Part shown: positions 1-14,066 of the stretch, piece after piece
How positions within the stretch are numbered: the first letter of the stretch is position 1
Layout of the letters: the number at the start of each line of letters is the position of its first letter
Source: Pomacea canaliculata
Taxonomy: Eukaryota; Mollusca; Gastropoda; Architaenioglossa; Ampullariidae
NCBI RefSeq assembly: GCF_003073045.1
Contig: NC_037590.1
Location: 12,982,311 to 13,046,310, forward strand
Direction of reading: 5' to 3'
Length of the DNA stretch: 64,000 nucleotides
Program-made: the position numbers and the translations under genes
The notes under the pieces: model-generated
What the model was told of the DNA's origin: nothing
The model's input: only the letters and a program-made list of their open reading frames with translations
Database searches by the model: none

Positions 1-3000
1 GAGGCCGGAGAAGATAAGGTGGTTGTGTGGACAGAACTTTGCAGACGAGCGCCATCTGGACAGCACGAGCTGGTCTCAAGCCGCCACAGGTCGGTGATAA
101 TCATGATTCTCTAGAGTTCATAGATATGCATGAAAATCTGTGCAATCATTTCTATCCTGCTAAAAATATATATCTATCATTCAATGACCTAACATTAGGA
201 GGTAGTGATGTGATGTGGCTTACTGAAAGGTTGAGACATCTGATCACGTGTGAATAATTCTTTAACCTCAAGAGAAAATTGTTGTGTATTTTGTATCGTG
301 GAAAAAACGGTTCGTGTTGTAGAGGAAACAGGCAGCACACGTAGATTTATAACAATTATGTAGATATTGACTCACACTCATACAACCTACACCCACACCC
401 ACACACACAAAACCCTTGTGATGAGATATTATGACCAGAGAATTAAGAGGACAAACATTCGTTGGCAGAAACGAACATCAAAATAAATATACTAGCCTTC
501 ATTTGTAAAACGCGCGATCGAATCATACAAAATACTGTCCATAAAGAAAAGAATGCACAGTGAAACCAACATATTCATTCTTCCGTAGTTTATATTTCTT
601 TAAAGAAGCATACTAAAATATTACCGCCCTTATTAATTAAAGGTATCAGTAACACTGATTGAAATCTTAAAAAAAAATGCACACACACACACTATTTTTA
701 ACTTCTACAGCTTTGAACAAACGCACGTGCATAGGCAGCTTCATTCATGTGGATCTCTCAATTTACGAGATGTCTCTGCAATGTCTTGCCGACTGGATAC
801 TTGTCTCTGCTTATACCTCACTGTTTGGTAGGTAACTGAGAACTGACACGTATATAAGCTCTAAGCTCGCTAGCAATTAGGCGGCCACATGTTGCTGTCT
901 GTTTTATGGCTCTTAAAAACAGGTTTTTTTTTTCTGTCGCATTCATCCTCGATCAAAATTCAACATGGAGAATGCCTGCACGTGTCGGTAGCTGGCAGCA
1001 AACGTTAAGACATGAAACACGACCTCTCCGGAAAAATAACTTATGGGATAATAGCCTCAAACTCGGGGCACATTTAAGACTTTATTTGCAGCTGGAGTGT
1101 GTGTGGCGGTTTAGGAGCCAGAGGGAAATAATGCCACTCAAGGCTTCTGGTTGAGCCGAGAGATGAATTTAGAGAAAATTGTCACTTTTGCAAATCCACG
1201 ATAATACATTAACATTTGCTTCATGAAATTACTAGAGATACGAGCTGGAGTATACACGCACGTTCACCAGGAAATACAACTCCTTTTTCAGACAAGAGTT
1301 CTGTCCCTTTGCCTACGAGGCTGAGGCGAGCGGCTTGCTGATTTATTATTATTATTATTTTTTTTTGGTTTTGTTTTGTTTTTGTTTTGTGTGTGTGTGT
1401 AAAGGTCTCAGTGAAGGGAAAAACTTCGGGAGCCTTCGGAAGCGTGACGTCAGCGACCTTGGCAGTCCGAGTTCAGAGGAACCCTAGCTTTGCTTCAATC
1501 TTTGGAAGCTATGAAACTTGTTCTGGTGCTAATTCAGCAACTTTTAAACACTATGAAGGGCTGCATAAAGTTTATTGCGACAGCCAAAATAGCTCCAGGC
1601 CTAAAACTGATGACAGGTAAAGGTAAAATAAATGAGGGCCCAAATCAACCGAAACAATGTCAAACTACAAGTAGGTTAGATTAGTGAAGATCGCGAGCAC
1701 CGTCTCAGTAGCGTAGGGGTTAGGGTTAGAAAAAAACCCCAGACCGATTAAAATAAACAATTTCAGTAAGGGAGTAAACATTGATTTCTTCTATCTTCTT
1801 GTAAAGACTTGATTATATATATATCTCTTGAAAAAATAATTTTTCAGTGTGAATCAGGTAACAAACAAAACACCGAAGAATGGGAGATAACAAGCAAAAT
1901 CTTTTTTACGTGTCTTACGTCCCTTTGATTAGTTTATCCTCTGCCAGTTTGAATGAGCTCAGGTTATTAGCTTGAGTATTATTTTAATAGCTTAACTAAG
2001 TAAATTAAAGAACATCATAATTCAGGTCGACCTTTGAAAATGTTATCAAAGAGACTGGTATAAACTTTACACCAAAACTTGATTGTTTTATGGTTAATTG
2101 CTTAACCATAATTGCTGTTAATTGTGTGAAGTGCAGGGAATAATCACCTGAATAATCAACTTTCAAGCTTGGAGATGTAGAATGGATAAAAGATCCATTT
2201 CATGGAAGGCACTGATGTCAGAGCAGAACCATCATAAGCAAGTTCTCCGCGATGACAGAAGACACTCAGAGACATGTCAGGAACTCGCTCTCTAGAAGAG
2301 GAGGCGGGGATACAAAGGAACTGACCGACTCTCTGAGTAAATGTTTAGTGATTAACAACCCCACGCCCACTCCTCAAAGTCTTCTGTAGTTTACCAGAGG
2401 TAGTACTATTTTCCAAGTGACAACAAAGCAAATTGCTTTCATGTTGGGGGACAGTTTTAAATGTACTGAACTGTTTTTTGTGTAAAGTTCAGATTGCAAT
2501 AACAGAACAATCGATGTCATCAAACATCATTTCGTACTTTTCTGTACGCACGTCTCTCACATTCTACCAACAGTCTTCAAGTTGTCTAAATAACACTAAT
2601 TTATTGAAGTGGCGTTTGCTTATGCTTAAGATTTACTGCTCTTTGATGTTGATTCTCTCATTCTTTAATGAGTATGTACCAGCCCTGAATCTCTTACCAG
2701 GGAATCGATTGAACACCAGTGTTCTCAATGTTTGAAAGTCTTGACAGATAAGTTCAACTCTGAACAACGTTTTGTCGTTAGAATGTCATAATTTTATTAC
2801 TGTTGATGATAAAAAAGACAAAAAATGCAGAAAAGAAATCGAAGCAGACGTGTAATCATTTTTATCTAGATGGTCGTCCTCTTCTTTATACTGATCCTGC
2901 GATAGAGGGAGGGAAAGATTAAGCGTGTATCTTAAGTGATACAATTTTTAGTCAATCAAAACACAAGATCTGTCAGTTACTCCATTTTTGCTCATCTTTG

Positions 3001-4575
3001 ACCTTTCTTTCAGCTCTTCCCTCTCTCTCTCACACACACACAGATATGGCAAATAGCTGAACTATATCTGTTACTTTTGAAAAATTTCAAAGATAACTAT
3101 TTCTTATTTCAATCGTCTATGCCTAACCATGTTACGGCGACTAAGGACAAGATAACGCAGAAAAAATGAACATTGAGAACAGGACATCAAGAAATATTAA
3201 AACATGCATTAACCATGGCAATATAATACAAAGCAATACAAGAAGATTTCAAGTAATACAAGCACATTCAAGGCACGTTCAACTTTTTCTTCTATTTTCT
3301 TACAGGCCTTGTTCTTTTTTTCACTGGTACATATGTCCTGAACCGCCTCCAAATAATTCCATAGGCATGAGTACATAGTCTTCATGGAGTCTTTGGGTGA
3401 AGGACAATATTCACTGAAAACACGATTTTTATTTTCTCCGCCTAGCTGTCTAAATATTCTTCAAGTGCATAAAGACACCGTTGTTATGACGGGATAAATA
3501 CTCAGGCAAAGTTTACATTTGAAATCAATGAAAGTAGATTTCATTTCAAATTGTTCCCTTTACTTCAACAATCGTCCACATCCATCCCAACAAGAGCAAA
3601 ACTTAGAGGCCGCTTCGTTTTTCTCTGAATTTTGTTTACTTTCTGTACACGGATAAGATGAACGAAGACCTCACATGAAGACGACCTCTGTGGCGGCTGT
3701 CATCTATTAACTCTAATGAAATTTCTTGATTATCGGAAGAAAGAGCTGTTAATGCAGCAGGGAAAATATTCGATAATCCTTACCCAGAACTGCCGGAGTA
3801 CGTGTGTATTTTTCCCGCTAAATTATTGTGGATTCTGTTTTTTATTTGCTCATGCTGCCGAAGACATGTCTTGAAGTCAATAAAGCAGACTCGCTAAAAT
3901 GTTGTTTGACAGACTGCGAGCGACGTCGATGAATATTCGATAATCTGGTAGAGTAAACATTATCTTGTTAGGTTTTATTTTAAGGACAAAATGACCATTC
4001 CTTTTCTTATATTCTTAAATCACATTGTAATTTCTAGTTTCTAAACACCCAATAACCAGGTAAGTAAATAGGTAAACTATACCAACAAAGTCGGTTTTCG
4101 CCTCATAACTGCATGGATTATTTTTACTGAAGTATATAAATCTGCGTTCATTATCTGAGCGGTGCTGCAGTCCAATTGCTCTGTAGTCACCAGTCGTCTT
4201 GAGGTGCAGATCCAAAGTTTTCATTCCAACCTTGACGGCAAAATTCAAAAAAGGATTTTTTCCCCTCTGAGTGCCTCATGTGTTCTAACGGGTAGATCTG
4301 CCAAAAAAGGGAAAACTGATTTTTCTGTACATCATGGCTGTAAAACTGAGAAAGCCAGTGACACTAAGTGTCCCCCACAATACTGACGATTTCGTAAACA
4401 GAAAATCAGGTATCAAAGTAATGCATTAATATTTCCATAACGGAACTAGTGGAGAGGTTTTAAATTAATGGACGGTCACCATCAATGACTGGAACTTTGT
4501 TATAACAGCCAGTTTAGAAAATATCTGCGACTTTCTGTCACCTGGACTGTTCCGTATCTTCCTTCCTTCTTAAAA
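1..4575. other. Intergenic DNA, no gene seen
   Basis: No open frame here exceeds about 100 codons, and none shows a recognisable domain, a signal peptide or paired splice sites with coding-like content. The stretch is AT-rich with short CA and T runs (for example near 380-410 and 1340-1390). It lies upstream of the intronless receptor gene and may include its promoter, but no core promoter motif could be assigned. Confidence 0.6.
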
Positions 4576-4599
4576 GTGTTTTCAGAAGAAAATTCAGGG

Positions 4600-5615
4600 A
4601 TGTGTATCAAAGTCAGTTTCACAAACATGACAGAGTATAGCGAGCTCGAGTTAACCAGACAGACTTGGCAACTGCGAGTGGCAGCATGGATTTACAAAGT
4701 ATACATGCCACTAATGACCGGGCTTGGCATCACCGGCAACTTGCTGTCGATGGTGGTGCTGCTGTTCGGCAAGATGCTCAAGTCCACCACCTTTACCTAT
4801 ATGACGTCACTGGCTGTATGTGACGCCGCAGTCCAGCTGCTGCATGCCGCAGACTTTGTCGGAATACTGTTACATTACAATTTATACACAAGCGCTACAT
4901 GCGGGATGCTGTATTTCCTCTTCTTCTTTTTTCTTCACGCCAGCGTGTTGCTGACTGTGACCATGACGGTTGAACGATACCTGATGATAAAATACCCGCT
5001 GAAGGCGAATGTGTTTTTCACCGTTCGTAAAACCCGCTTCGCTGTAGCCACGACCTTCTTTGTCTCCTTTCTTGTGAACGTCCACAACTTTTTCACCAGA
5101 GGAACTGTTTGGGATGAAGCGCTCATGATGGACGTCTGTACATCTGGGGAGAGGCCAACACATTTTTCTTGTTGCAAGTGTGGCCGTGGATTGACGGAAT
5201 TATGTATTGTTACTTTCCATTCACCGTTCTTCTCGTTACCAATATGCTAATCATTTTGAATTTGAGGAACACGGAGCGATTTTTCTGTCACGGGGATCTT
5301 CAAACCAACGGGACGTCTCGAGACAAGAGATTAAAAGAGAATCGTCACATCACCGTTATGATGATCTTAGTGACACTGGCTTTTCTCGTGCTTGTGGGCC
5401 CCATGGGAGTGGTTCTCATAGTCGAGCAACACATCTTGTTAACAGGGTCTGTTCTTGCGAAGGCGAACCTTCGTTTAATTCGAGTAATATTTAATTGTCT
5501 GGGGTCTACTAACCACGCTATTAATTTTGTTTTATACTTTTGCAGTGGCGGACAATTTCGGAGAGAAGCGATACGACTTTTTTGCTCCCCCATTCAGAGA
5601 AAAAGAGGTTTCTAA
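4600..5615 (+). CDS. Intronless class A GPCR (FMRFamide-receptor-like) with one frameshift; possible retrocopy or pseudogene
   Basis: Encodes a seven-transmembrane rhodopsin-class receptor, expected at the plasma membrane to couple a ligand (probably a neuropeptide) to G proteins. The first ATG is at 4600, followed by an N-glycosylation site (NMT). TM1 carries GITGN, TM2 has LAVCD, TM3 starts after a conserved Cys (ATCGML) and ends in ERY. ECL2 has the partner Cys (DVCTSGE), and TM7 has NHAINFVLY followed by SGGQFRREA. The frame changes between about 5158 and 5175: TM1-TM4 read in one frame, and TM5-TM7 (from VWPWIDG) in another up to the TAA at 5613-5615. Compared with the neighbouring receptor, the loop is one base short near a T5 run at 5163-5167. 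That fits a single-base deletion or a homopolymer error. No intron interrupts the region although the neighbour has five, so this looks like a retrocopy. The product would be about 337 aa if the frame were continuous. The ligand cannot be inferred. Confidence 0.78.
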
Positions 5616-8600
5616 TATTTTTTGGTATCAGTGAGATATAACTGTAATTTGGTTGCACCATGTGATGCATTCTTTTATTTAATGATGATTTGATGGTCTC
5701 AGACACACCAGCTTGCGCACACACCAACGCACGTCTCTCGTTCCAGAAGAGAGAGAGAGAGAGAGAGAACTTTGCTCCTAAATATGATCGGGTAGCTTAC
5801 AATTGTAGTACTAGTACTTATTTCTCATTATTTCATTATTCCTCCTGTGATGCTGGAAACTTCCGTTTCGATCACTTAGTTGGAATGTTTCTTTACTCCA
5901 TGTTTATTGTGCAAACGATCGAAAGCGCTTTGTAAGGCAGCAAACAGGCCATTAGTAATTCCAGTCTTAAATTGACGTTATAACGAACTTCTTCTTACTA
6001 TATTTTCGAGATCATTTCACCTTTTATTAATTTGTAATGGTATTTTATCAACCTCTGACATTTTTGATTTGATGATGATGATGGCAGCGGTCTGTTGATG
6101 TGAGAATTAAGATGGTGGTAGAGCTTTGAATCTCTGTTTCACAAGAAAGTGCGAGGTCAACGAAGCCGTTGACTGATTTAAGGAAATACTAATGTTACTT
6201 ATCCGTACAAACCAAATATGACTGCTGTTTATGCATTGTTCTTTTAGATGCACCTATACCTCCAAAATATAGAATTTATTATTACTCACTTTTTTCCTTG
6301 AAATGTATTAAATCCTCGGAAGAGAATGAGTGAAAGAAACATAAAATAAAAGTAAACATACTTTTATTAAATTTCGCTACACAATTATGTGCTCACAATT
6401 TGATGTTAAGATGAGAATGTCCATCACGTAGCAAATTATATCTTTTGTCCAGATACAAACTTTGACATAACGAAGAATACATCTCCAGAAGCATTAATAT
6501 TTATCATCGGATCCGAACTAAGGATGTGTGTACGCTTATTCTTTCCTCCCTTGACTGGTGTCCGTTGACTAAGGGTTGTACTGGTCCTCTGGTGCTAGTC
6601 ATTCGATGGAGACGGAGGAGTGAGTGAAGGAAAGAGGACAGACGCAGAGGTTAAGTAGAGCAATTAGGTCTGTCATGAGCGGTGGTGAGCAAGTCCTGCA
6701 AGGAACAAACCTGCCCACTCTTGTACCTTTGTCAGTTCTTCCTCTGTCCACCAGGGAGTCGACCACCCTTCCCCTCCATGGACGGTTTTAGAGTGTCGTG
6801 CCGAGTCACGTGGTTGAACCAGAGAAGATACAGCGGTTGACAAATAAACTACTAAAAACCCGACAGGTACAAGTTTATTTACCTGTACAGGACTTGCAAT
6901 CTTTTTACTATACAAGGATATATTAAATTTGTCTTTATCAGTTTGCAACAAAGTGACAAGTTGGCTCCAGCAGTCCTGGTATTTCTTCGTAAATACTCTA
7001 CACGGACAGAGTAATTTACACGAGAATTTTTTTTTTAAAAAAGTAGTTAATTGTGACATTATCACACACATTTTATTAATAATAAATGTCCTAACTTTGT
7101 GTATTTAGGTATTTACATAAGAGTGCACTTACTGCCCTGTAATTACTGATTGTAGAGGTGCCAGTGAGGGACCCTGTCTGTTCCACGATCACCTCTCTAC
7201 TAAAAAATGAGACACGGAATAAAAGAAATAATTTTGCGCAAAGATAAAAATCGAATGAGTCTTTATTTATTTTTTATTTTGTTTCAGAATTCTGCTTAAA
7301 CCATATTAACACAGAGGTATCAATAGTTTGCTGTTCCTTAATGCCACCAATTATTTGTATTTTTACTACGCAAATACAAGTTCTTCTCACAAACTATTTT
7401 TTGAAGTTTCTTGATTGAAATTAATTGTAATAATGCCTTGTGTCTACGTTTTTGAGAGTAAGATAAAAAAAAAAGTTTATAAAAATATTTAGTTTATTGA
7501 TACTTCGTATACAGTTGTATTCAAACGTACAATTACCAAATGATAGATCCTTTCCTGCTTATAAAAGACAGGACTTGTAGAGCACACACCTGGAAAACGA
7601 CACACGAAATTGCTGTATGATACTTTTGTATTTTAAATTTTCCCTCGGCTTGTATCAGAAAAGAGTTATTATAGTAAAAAAAGACTACCAACAAACAGCT
7701 TCATTTGTAAAGCGTCACAATAATTAGTGAAGACTGTGGTTATATTCTCTTTTAGTAGAGGATGTCCAGCGAGAAGATATAAAATCCTGCAGTGTGTGTC
7801 TTCAGTGTATTCCAGGTGTTCTGAGAGGTGAACCGCTGTAAACATTCCCAGGCTCCTTCAGTTACTATCAGCATAATGGAGGCTAATTTTTATTTTTTCG
7901 CACGTGCTCTCTAAGAGAGTTTTTCTTTTTACCCTAAGATTCTATTCGATAATCAAGCATGCGCTCTCCGGAGCATTGTTTTGCTGTTAATTGATTTCGC
8001 CGGGAGGTAGCAGGTAGGTGTGTGTGAACTGCTGGGAGGCTGCACGTGTTTTCCTCCTGAGACTCAAGTACTTCGCTCACTGATTCTTGAAGTGAGCGAT
8101 CCCCCAACTGGTAAGCAATACCACATCTGTCTTGTGTTAAAATACTTGAACACCGAGCAGAAAGTCGCCTTGTCCTGGCACCATCGCTGGGGAGGGGGTG
8201 AGTGTGTGGGTGGGGAGAAAGGAATTGAAAAATGGCCATCACCCTACTGACTAGTACAGAAAAGAACGCCGGAATGGAGAGGGTCAGGACCCACCATGTC
8301 CACATTGTGAACAACTTACAGCTCACTCATTAAATAATCACGAAGTGTAATAGTTTCTTTAGAAACAACAGGTGGAAAAAAGTAATGGCTCACTCCACAG
8401 ATGAAAAGGCAGATAAAGGTAAAAAAGATGAACAGGTACTCTCTACACTCACCAGGTGCTAAAACCTGTTTAATTTTGGAATAAAAATTTAAAATAGAAC
8501 ATTGGTTTTGGGTACCCAACTTTATTTTGATTATAGAGCAGCGGATGCACGACTAAAAACGTTAGCTTATGGTAGGTGGTCTCCCCATTTTTCAGGAATC

Positions 8601-9505
8601 GTTAACAAAGATTCTAATGGCAGGCTGCTACGTGGCAATATGACAGCTTTATGATACTTACGTTCATACCGAGCACTCATGAGACTGAAGTGACAGAGAG
8701 ATACTAAAGTACAGTCGCACGCACACACAAACACGCACACACACACACTTACGTTATTCAGTGGATGACCACTTTAAAGACAACGCCCGAGTAAGCTTAC
8801 AGACCAAAGTGATGTCAAGAATTCTTTTCAACAACTGCGGTGTGAATTAATCCAAACCATCAGAGATAAGTAGCACCAGTTTACATGTAAATGCCAGAAC
8901 ATAAAATGCTCTCTAGAAGCCATAGAAGAAGTGAGTTCCACACGTCTACACACCTCTTTTTCTCTCTATCTCTCTCAGCAAAAGTGTACATATTTTTTTA
9001 ATACGTTAACACTTTATTAACTTTTCTCGACATTTTTTTTTTTCCCACTCTCTACTATTCTAAAGTTTTCAGCTTAAAGTCACGCATACATTCGTGAAAA
9101 CAACAGTCCACTTGGCTAGATTGCAGTGCGTGAAACGAACTTGCACAGGTAATTGAAAACATTTGTTGTCTTTGTCTTTGAAGAAGTTTTAAGTATTCTT
9201 GCACGAAAGAAGCAAGACAAACAAGTTTAGAAAGCATACCCGGAGGGAGTATTCAATCCTTTGAACATTGATTTCTTGTAAACGACCGCCGCTGCGAGAA
9301 CGAGCCTGGTTCATGCTTTTAAGGATTTTTAAGGAATCGAGCAGCAAACGCCATTAACCGGCAGGAAGTAGGGTGTCTGAGAGTCTGCGTCCGAGGAGGG
9401 AGTGAAAGGAAAATCAGATTAATGTATTTACAGATGACACAGTCCGTTGACAGGACAGCATCATACATAAAGCAGACGACTTTGTCCACGGACTAGTCCA
9501 GAAGC
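5616..9505. other. Intergenic DNA between the two receptor genes
   Basis: Nothing coding is supported. The stretch is AT-rich and contains a short GA microsatellite (about 5750-5768), CA runs near 8710-8750 and low-complexity T runs. The open frames present, such as the minus-strand ones at 6673-7071 and 7934-8326, have no family resemblance and no splice context. Regulatory DNA of the downstream receptor gene probably lies at the right-hand end. Confidence 0.55.
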
Positions 9506-12500
9506 ATGGAGACCTTGGACATAGCGCAAGGGAACAACTCGGAGAATAGTCACGTGACAAGTATGGCCTGGTCGTTCACCAGACAACCCATCGTGACGGA
9601 AGTACCCTTCAACTACCTGGCAGATGATGCTGCCCTCTTGCGGTACACCGAGTTTCGGGTGGCTCTGTGGATTGACTACATCTACGTCCCTATCTGCGCA
9701 AGTAGGCACGAGTGATTTTTGTTATCGCTCCTTAATCTCATTGTAGATGAAAGTAGAGATTATAGACACAGATAATCGCACACAGTGGAGGAGCGCCGAT
9801 AGGTCTCTCGTCTGTTGTGTGAAGCTTGAAGCAGTTCACAAGCAACTTTCTTTTGTTTTCTCTCTTGTGGTATATGGAAGAATGCAATTCCTTGATACCT
9901 AATTTAAGTCATTTAAAGAAAGAATAATGAAAAGGGTTAAAATTAACTTCTACGGGAATTAAAATTGTTGTCTCTTAATATTTACTTTCTTATTACACAG
10001 ATAGTTCTGTCAGTAAGCTAATCTTAAGATTAATGACAGTTTGTTACAATTTCACTAGTTAGTATTTTTATTTAGTTATTTCATGGAGCTTTCTTAGTGT
10101 TAATGGAACGCTTATTAAATATATTTATACTTTCCAATATTTAATTAATCTTTATATTTTTTAATAAGTACCTAGCGTTTAATTTTAACTGTTGGCTCAG
10201 TTCTTCAATATCTCCGGTAATTTGTTTTCCGTAAACTATTTTTGCTCGTGTTGACAAACAGCGTGTTGTGGCGTCTGGCGCCGAAAACAATGAGATAGCC
10301 ACCGAAATACACTTATACCGTCCTTCTTTTTGTCACATCTCTCTATGTGTGTGTGGGGGCGGGAGGAATGTGAAAGAATATTTGATGCTCTTTCTCTTTA
10401 TTTTATGATTCTTTTCTTCGTTTTTGGTTCCCTAAAGACCTAGAAATTTTCGTGATGGGAATTTCTAGCAAAAAGAAGCACATTGGGATGAATAAACTGT
10501 TGGTACGTTCACATACAATCATCTTGATTTGCCGCTGGTCATCTAGCAAAGATTATAGACTTTTTAATCTTGTACAGATTATTTTATAGGCAAAGCGAAG
10601 TTAGTCCGCATCTCACATCGAGGCTCCGGTATTTCTATGCCGCCAGCATGGCGATCTGCTGCGTTCAAAAGTTTATGCCGCGCATGAAATGTTAAATTTA
10701 CGTATATGAGGTTAAATAAATTCATGCTAAAACTTTTGTGATTTTAAAAAAGTTCATTAAGGATGTTTATACCAGTTTTTGTTTTGTTTTGTTTCGTGGA
10801 CAGGCTTTGGCATTGCGGGTAATCTCTTGTCTATGCGCGTTCTCTTGCCTTCACGGATGTCCGAGTCATCGACTTGCGTCTACATGGCCGCCATGTCAGC
10901 AAGCGACATCATCATACAGATCTGCAACATTCTGTTTTTGGTCAGGAAGTTCGAAGGTTAGTTGTGTGGCTAGGAAATCGTCAACGGATGCATTATTAAC
11001 TTTACCATCTCTCAAACTGCTACGATGTCGCCCAGGAATCAACAATACGTTGGCAGTGCTGCCATCTACATCTCTAACTTTTTGTTTACATGTAAAATTA
11101 ATATTAGAAAGTAGTGAAGTCTAGGATTTTGAACGGTTGAAAATCAAAATGCTTACGTTTTTGGCTGTAGGTCACGAGGTCCTGACGACTGGTTCCTGCG
11201 GACTGATATACTTCCTCTTCTTCTTTTCCATCCATTCCAACGTCATCGTGATGGTCGTCATGACAGCAGAGCGCTACCTGGCTATCAGCCACCCGCTCCA
11301 GGCCGGCCAGTGGTTTTCAAAGAGAAAGGCGCAACTGGCAGTGGTGGTGACGTGGGTACTGGTCCTCATGATTGACCTGCACCACCTGATCATTCGAAGA
11401 ATGGACTGGAACGATGCCTTACAGGTGATCTGCTCTGCCATGACTTTCCTTCTCTCGCCGTGATGGATGATTTGCCGATACTTTAACAATGAGATAGTGT
11501 AACTGCTGCATTTCAGTCACGAATCCAAAGTCGCAAAGACGAAAATCCCATTTTATGTGAAGTTTAAGGGCTCAATTCCCATATAAAAGTTTTTCTTGTA
11601 ATGTATGTTTAAATTTAGTGTGCCTTATACGTATATCGTTGATGGGGATTTTAGGTTTCTTTTTAAATACTTTTTCAGTTTAGAAGGACCTTTAAAAAAG
11701 AGTGCTATGTCTGTCACTGGGGAAGCGTCTGTAAAACACTAAGGACGTATTTGTTATCCTGGGCGTCTGCAAAACACATAGGAAAACTTAAAAAAATTAT
11801 TTATCTGTAATGTTTTTGCTAGTTATTGCTGCTGATTATACACCATTGAAGTACGAAGCTGAACAGAGTACAAATGAAGCATACATATATTTTGTCTTTT
11901 ATTTGAAAGATGGAGGTGTGTGTACCTGTCGGGGCCACAAGCAAGTACTTTACAGAGAAGATCTGGCCGTGGCTGGACGGAGCCTTGTATTGTTACATTC
12001 CTTTCTTCAGCGTGTTGATCTTCAACATACTCATCGTCCATCAAATGAATGTCTCCAACAAGTTCCGCGAAAGCAACATCAGAGGAGGCAGGACGGAGAC
12101 TGCGGATAAGCAAGTAAAGCCAACCACCGACATATTTTATGAACAATTTTTTAATCTGATACATTTATACAGATACGGTGTGAATGCGTGATATCTCGAT
12201 GCAGGTATTACCTCCTGGTCTTCTAATTTCATTAATACGTGTACTTTCATAAGTCCGTGTATCCCTCAAAATATACTTATGATCTAATCCATATACACAC
12301 ACTCTTAAATGCACTTTCTAAATATTTGTACACTATAAAAATATGTACATTCTAACCAATGTTTTAGGCTATTGATATTTTATTTGGTCAGTCTGGTGGC
12401 TTATTTGACTGCTAGTGACTAAAACAATGAGGATCTGGGGGTCTGGGTTCATATTTCATACAGGACAAGCTACACTTCTGCAAATCGCAACATAACTTTA

Positions 12501-13704
12501 AATTTATTCAAAAACCAATCAAACAGTTCGCAGGTCCCCAGTGCTGGCCGCAAACCACGTGATCTCAGGAAGCAGAACTCACTAAATCACTCTCACGGAA
12601 GTTTGATGCTAGTCCAGATCTTCAACCCTTTTATGAGTAAACACTTATATACCTGTTCCATAACCATTTACAAGAGTATCTACCACCCCTTGGTTGATGA
12701 ATTTAGAAAATAGTTGCGTCAACCCATACAAGGGAGATAAAGACTGCGGAAGAAAAGGGTTCGGCTTTGCCTTTAACGTGCCCTGCCCTACACACAGTGA
12801 ACCACTTTCACTAACCCTATAATTCTGGGCTATGAAATCCTTTATCTTTAGATAAGTGAGCGGTGTGTGTATGTGTGTATATGTGTGTGTAGAGCGAGCA
12901 GAACCGGCAGATCACCATCATGCTGCTACTGGTGACGTGTACATTCCTGCTGTTGGTGGGCCCCATGGCCGTCATCATTGTGGTGGAGCGTGAGATTGCT
13001 GGCTGGATGCAGGCATCCAACTACAACCAGGCCCTCTTCCACCTTGTCAGAACCATCATCAACAACTTGAGCTACACCAACCACGCCATCAACTTCATAC
13101 TCTACTCTCTTAGGTAACCTCAACGATTTTGAAGAGTTTTCATTGTTGAGGTAATCATGCCTGCTGTATGAGATGTCCAGAATGGGACATCTGCCTCTCC
13201 TGACTGATCACGAAATCAGTCCATGCTATCTTCCTTGCATTTCCCAAAACGGTCAGGTTGGAAACGAAAGGGGTAGGCTGTATCACGAGCGAAATATAGA
13301 TACCTTTTGAATTTTGGGAAATGTCTTGCTTTGAACATTACCCTATCAATAAAATAAAAAAAAATATGTGCGCTCGTTTAAGTCAGAATTCCTCCAAGGA
13401 TTTACACCATAGGGAATTACAAGGGGAAGGTCGACTCAATAAGTACCAAAAATAATTAAAAAAATAATGTAAATATGAAAATGTACTCCTGGTAATCACA
13501 CTGGTCTTTGTATCTTTCAGCGGAAACCGGTTTCGCAGAGAATTCACGCTTATTTTTTGTCCGTGTTGCCTGAAAGATGAGAAGGCTAACAAACAACAGG
13601 AAAAGAAAGAAAAGACGACAACTTGGACCACCGAGTCCCCGGGGACTTGTATCACCGTCGTCTTGCCAGATTCTACGTCATCAGTGTACACAGTGAACGC
13701 GTGA
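9506..13704 (+). CDS. Class A GPCR, FMRFamide-receptor-like, six coding exons
   Basis: A rhodopsin-class seven-transmembrane receptor, probably for a peptide ligand. Coding exons are 9506-9701, 10804-10956, 11171-11424, 11910-12113, 12893-13113 and 13521-13704, all with GT/AG introns (1102, 214, 485, 779 and 407 bp). The spliced length is 1212 nt, giving 403 aa plus stop with no internal stop. An N-terminal extracellular tail of about 50 residues (with NNS) leads to TM1 (FGIAGN) and TM2 (MSASD). TM3 has the conserved Cys in GSCGL and ends in TAERY in place of DRY. TM4 is followed by ECL2 with Cys in VCVPVG, then TM5 (IWPWLDGALYCY) and TM6 (VTCTFLLLVGPM, without the usual CWxP). TM7 is NHAINFILY in place of NPxxY, followed by SGNRFRREF, typical of FMRFamide-receptor-like proteins. 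The cytoplasmic tail is Lys/Thr-rich. The ATG at 9506 is the only in-frame start giving this N-terminus. It is homologous along its length to the intronless gene upstream. The ligand is unknown. Confidence 0.9.
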
Positions 13705-14060
13705 ACTTAAAGCACTGAACATGTCGCTCTCAGCATACAGAGCAACGTCCAGTGATCCTCGCTCACTCTCTGCCTCCCCTCTCCAGGCTACTCTCCATAT
13801 CAGAGGGCAAAGATGAAGGCGAGATTATTGCATGCACACGCGCTAACACACACACAACACACACGGACACGAACGCGAGCATAAATATGTACATCCTCAT
13901 AGAAACGCATGGAAACGTATATCGGACTTATTATCGGCCTATGCATGTGCATTATCTAATAATGAAGGTCTATTACAAAGTTAAAGAATTCGGAATATAT
14001 GAGCTCAGTACCTCAGTCTCTTGTATCACCAGAAGGCAAACAGACAGTCTGTCATCGAGC

Positions 14061-14066
14061 AATAAA
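14061..14066 (+). terminator. Candidate polyadenylation signal of the six-exon receptor gene
   Basis: AATAAA occurs about 360 bp past the stop codon at 13704. It is the first clear canonical signal at a plausible 3'UTR distance. Other AATAAA-like words occur nearby in this AT-rich DNA, so the assignment is tentative. Confidence 0.35.
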
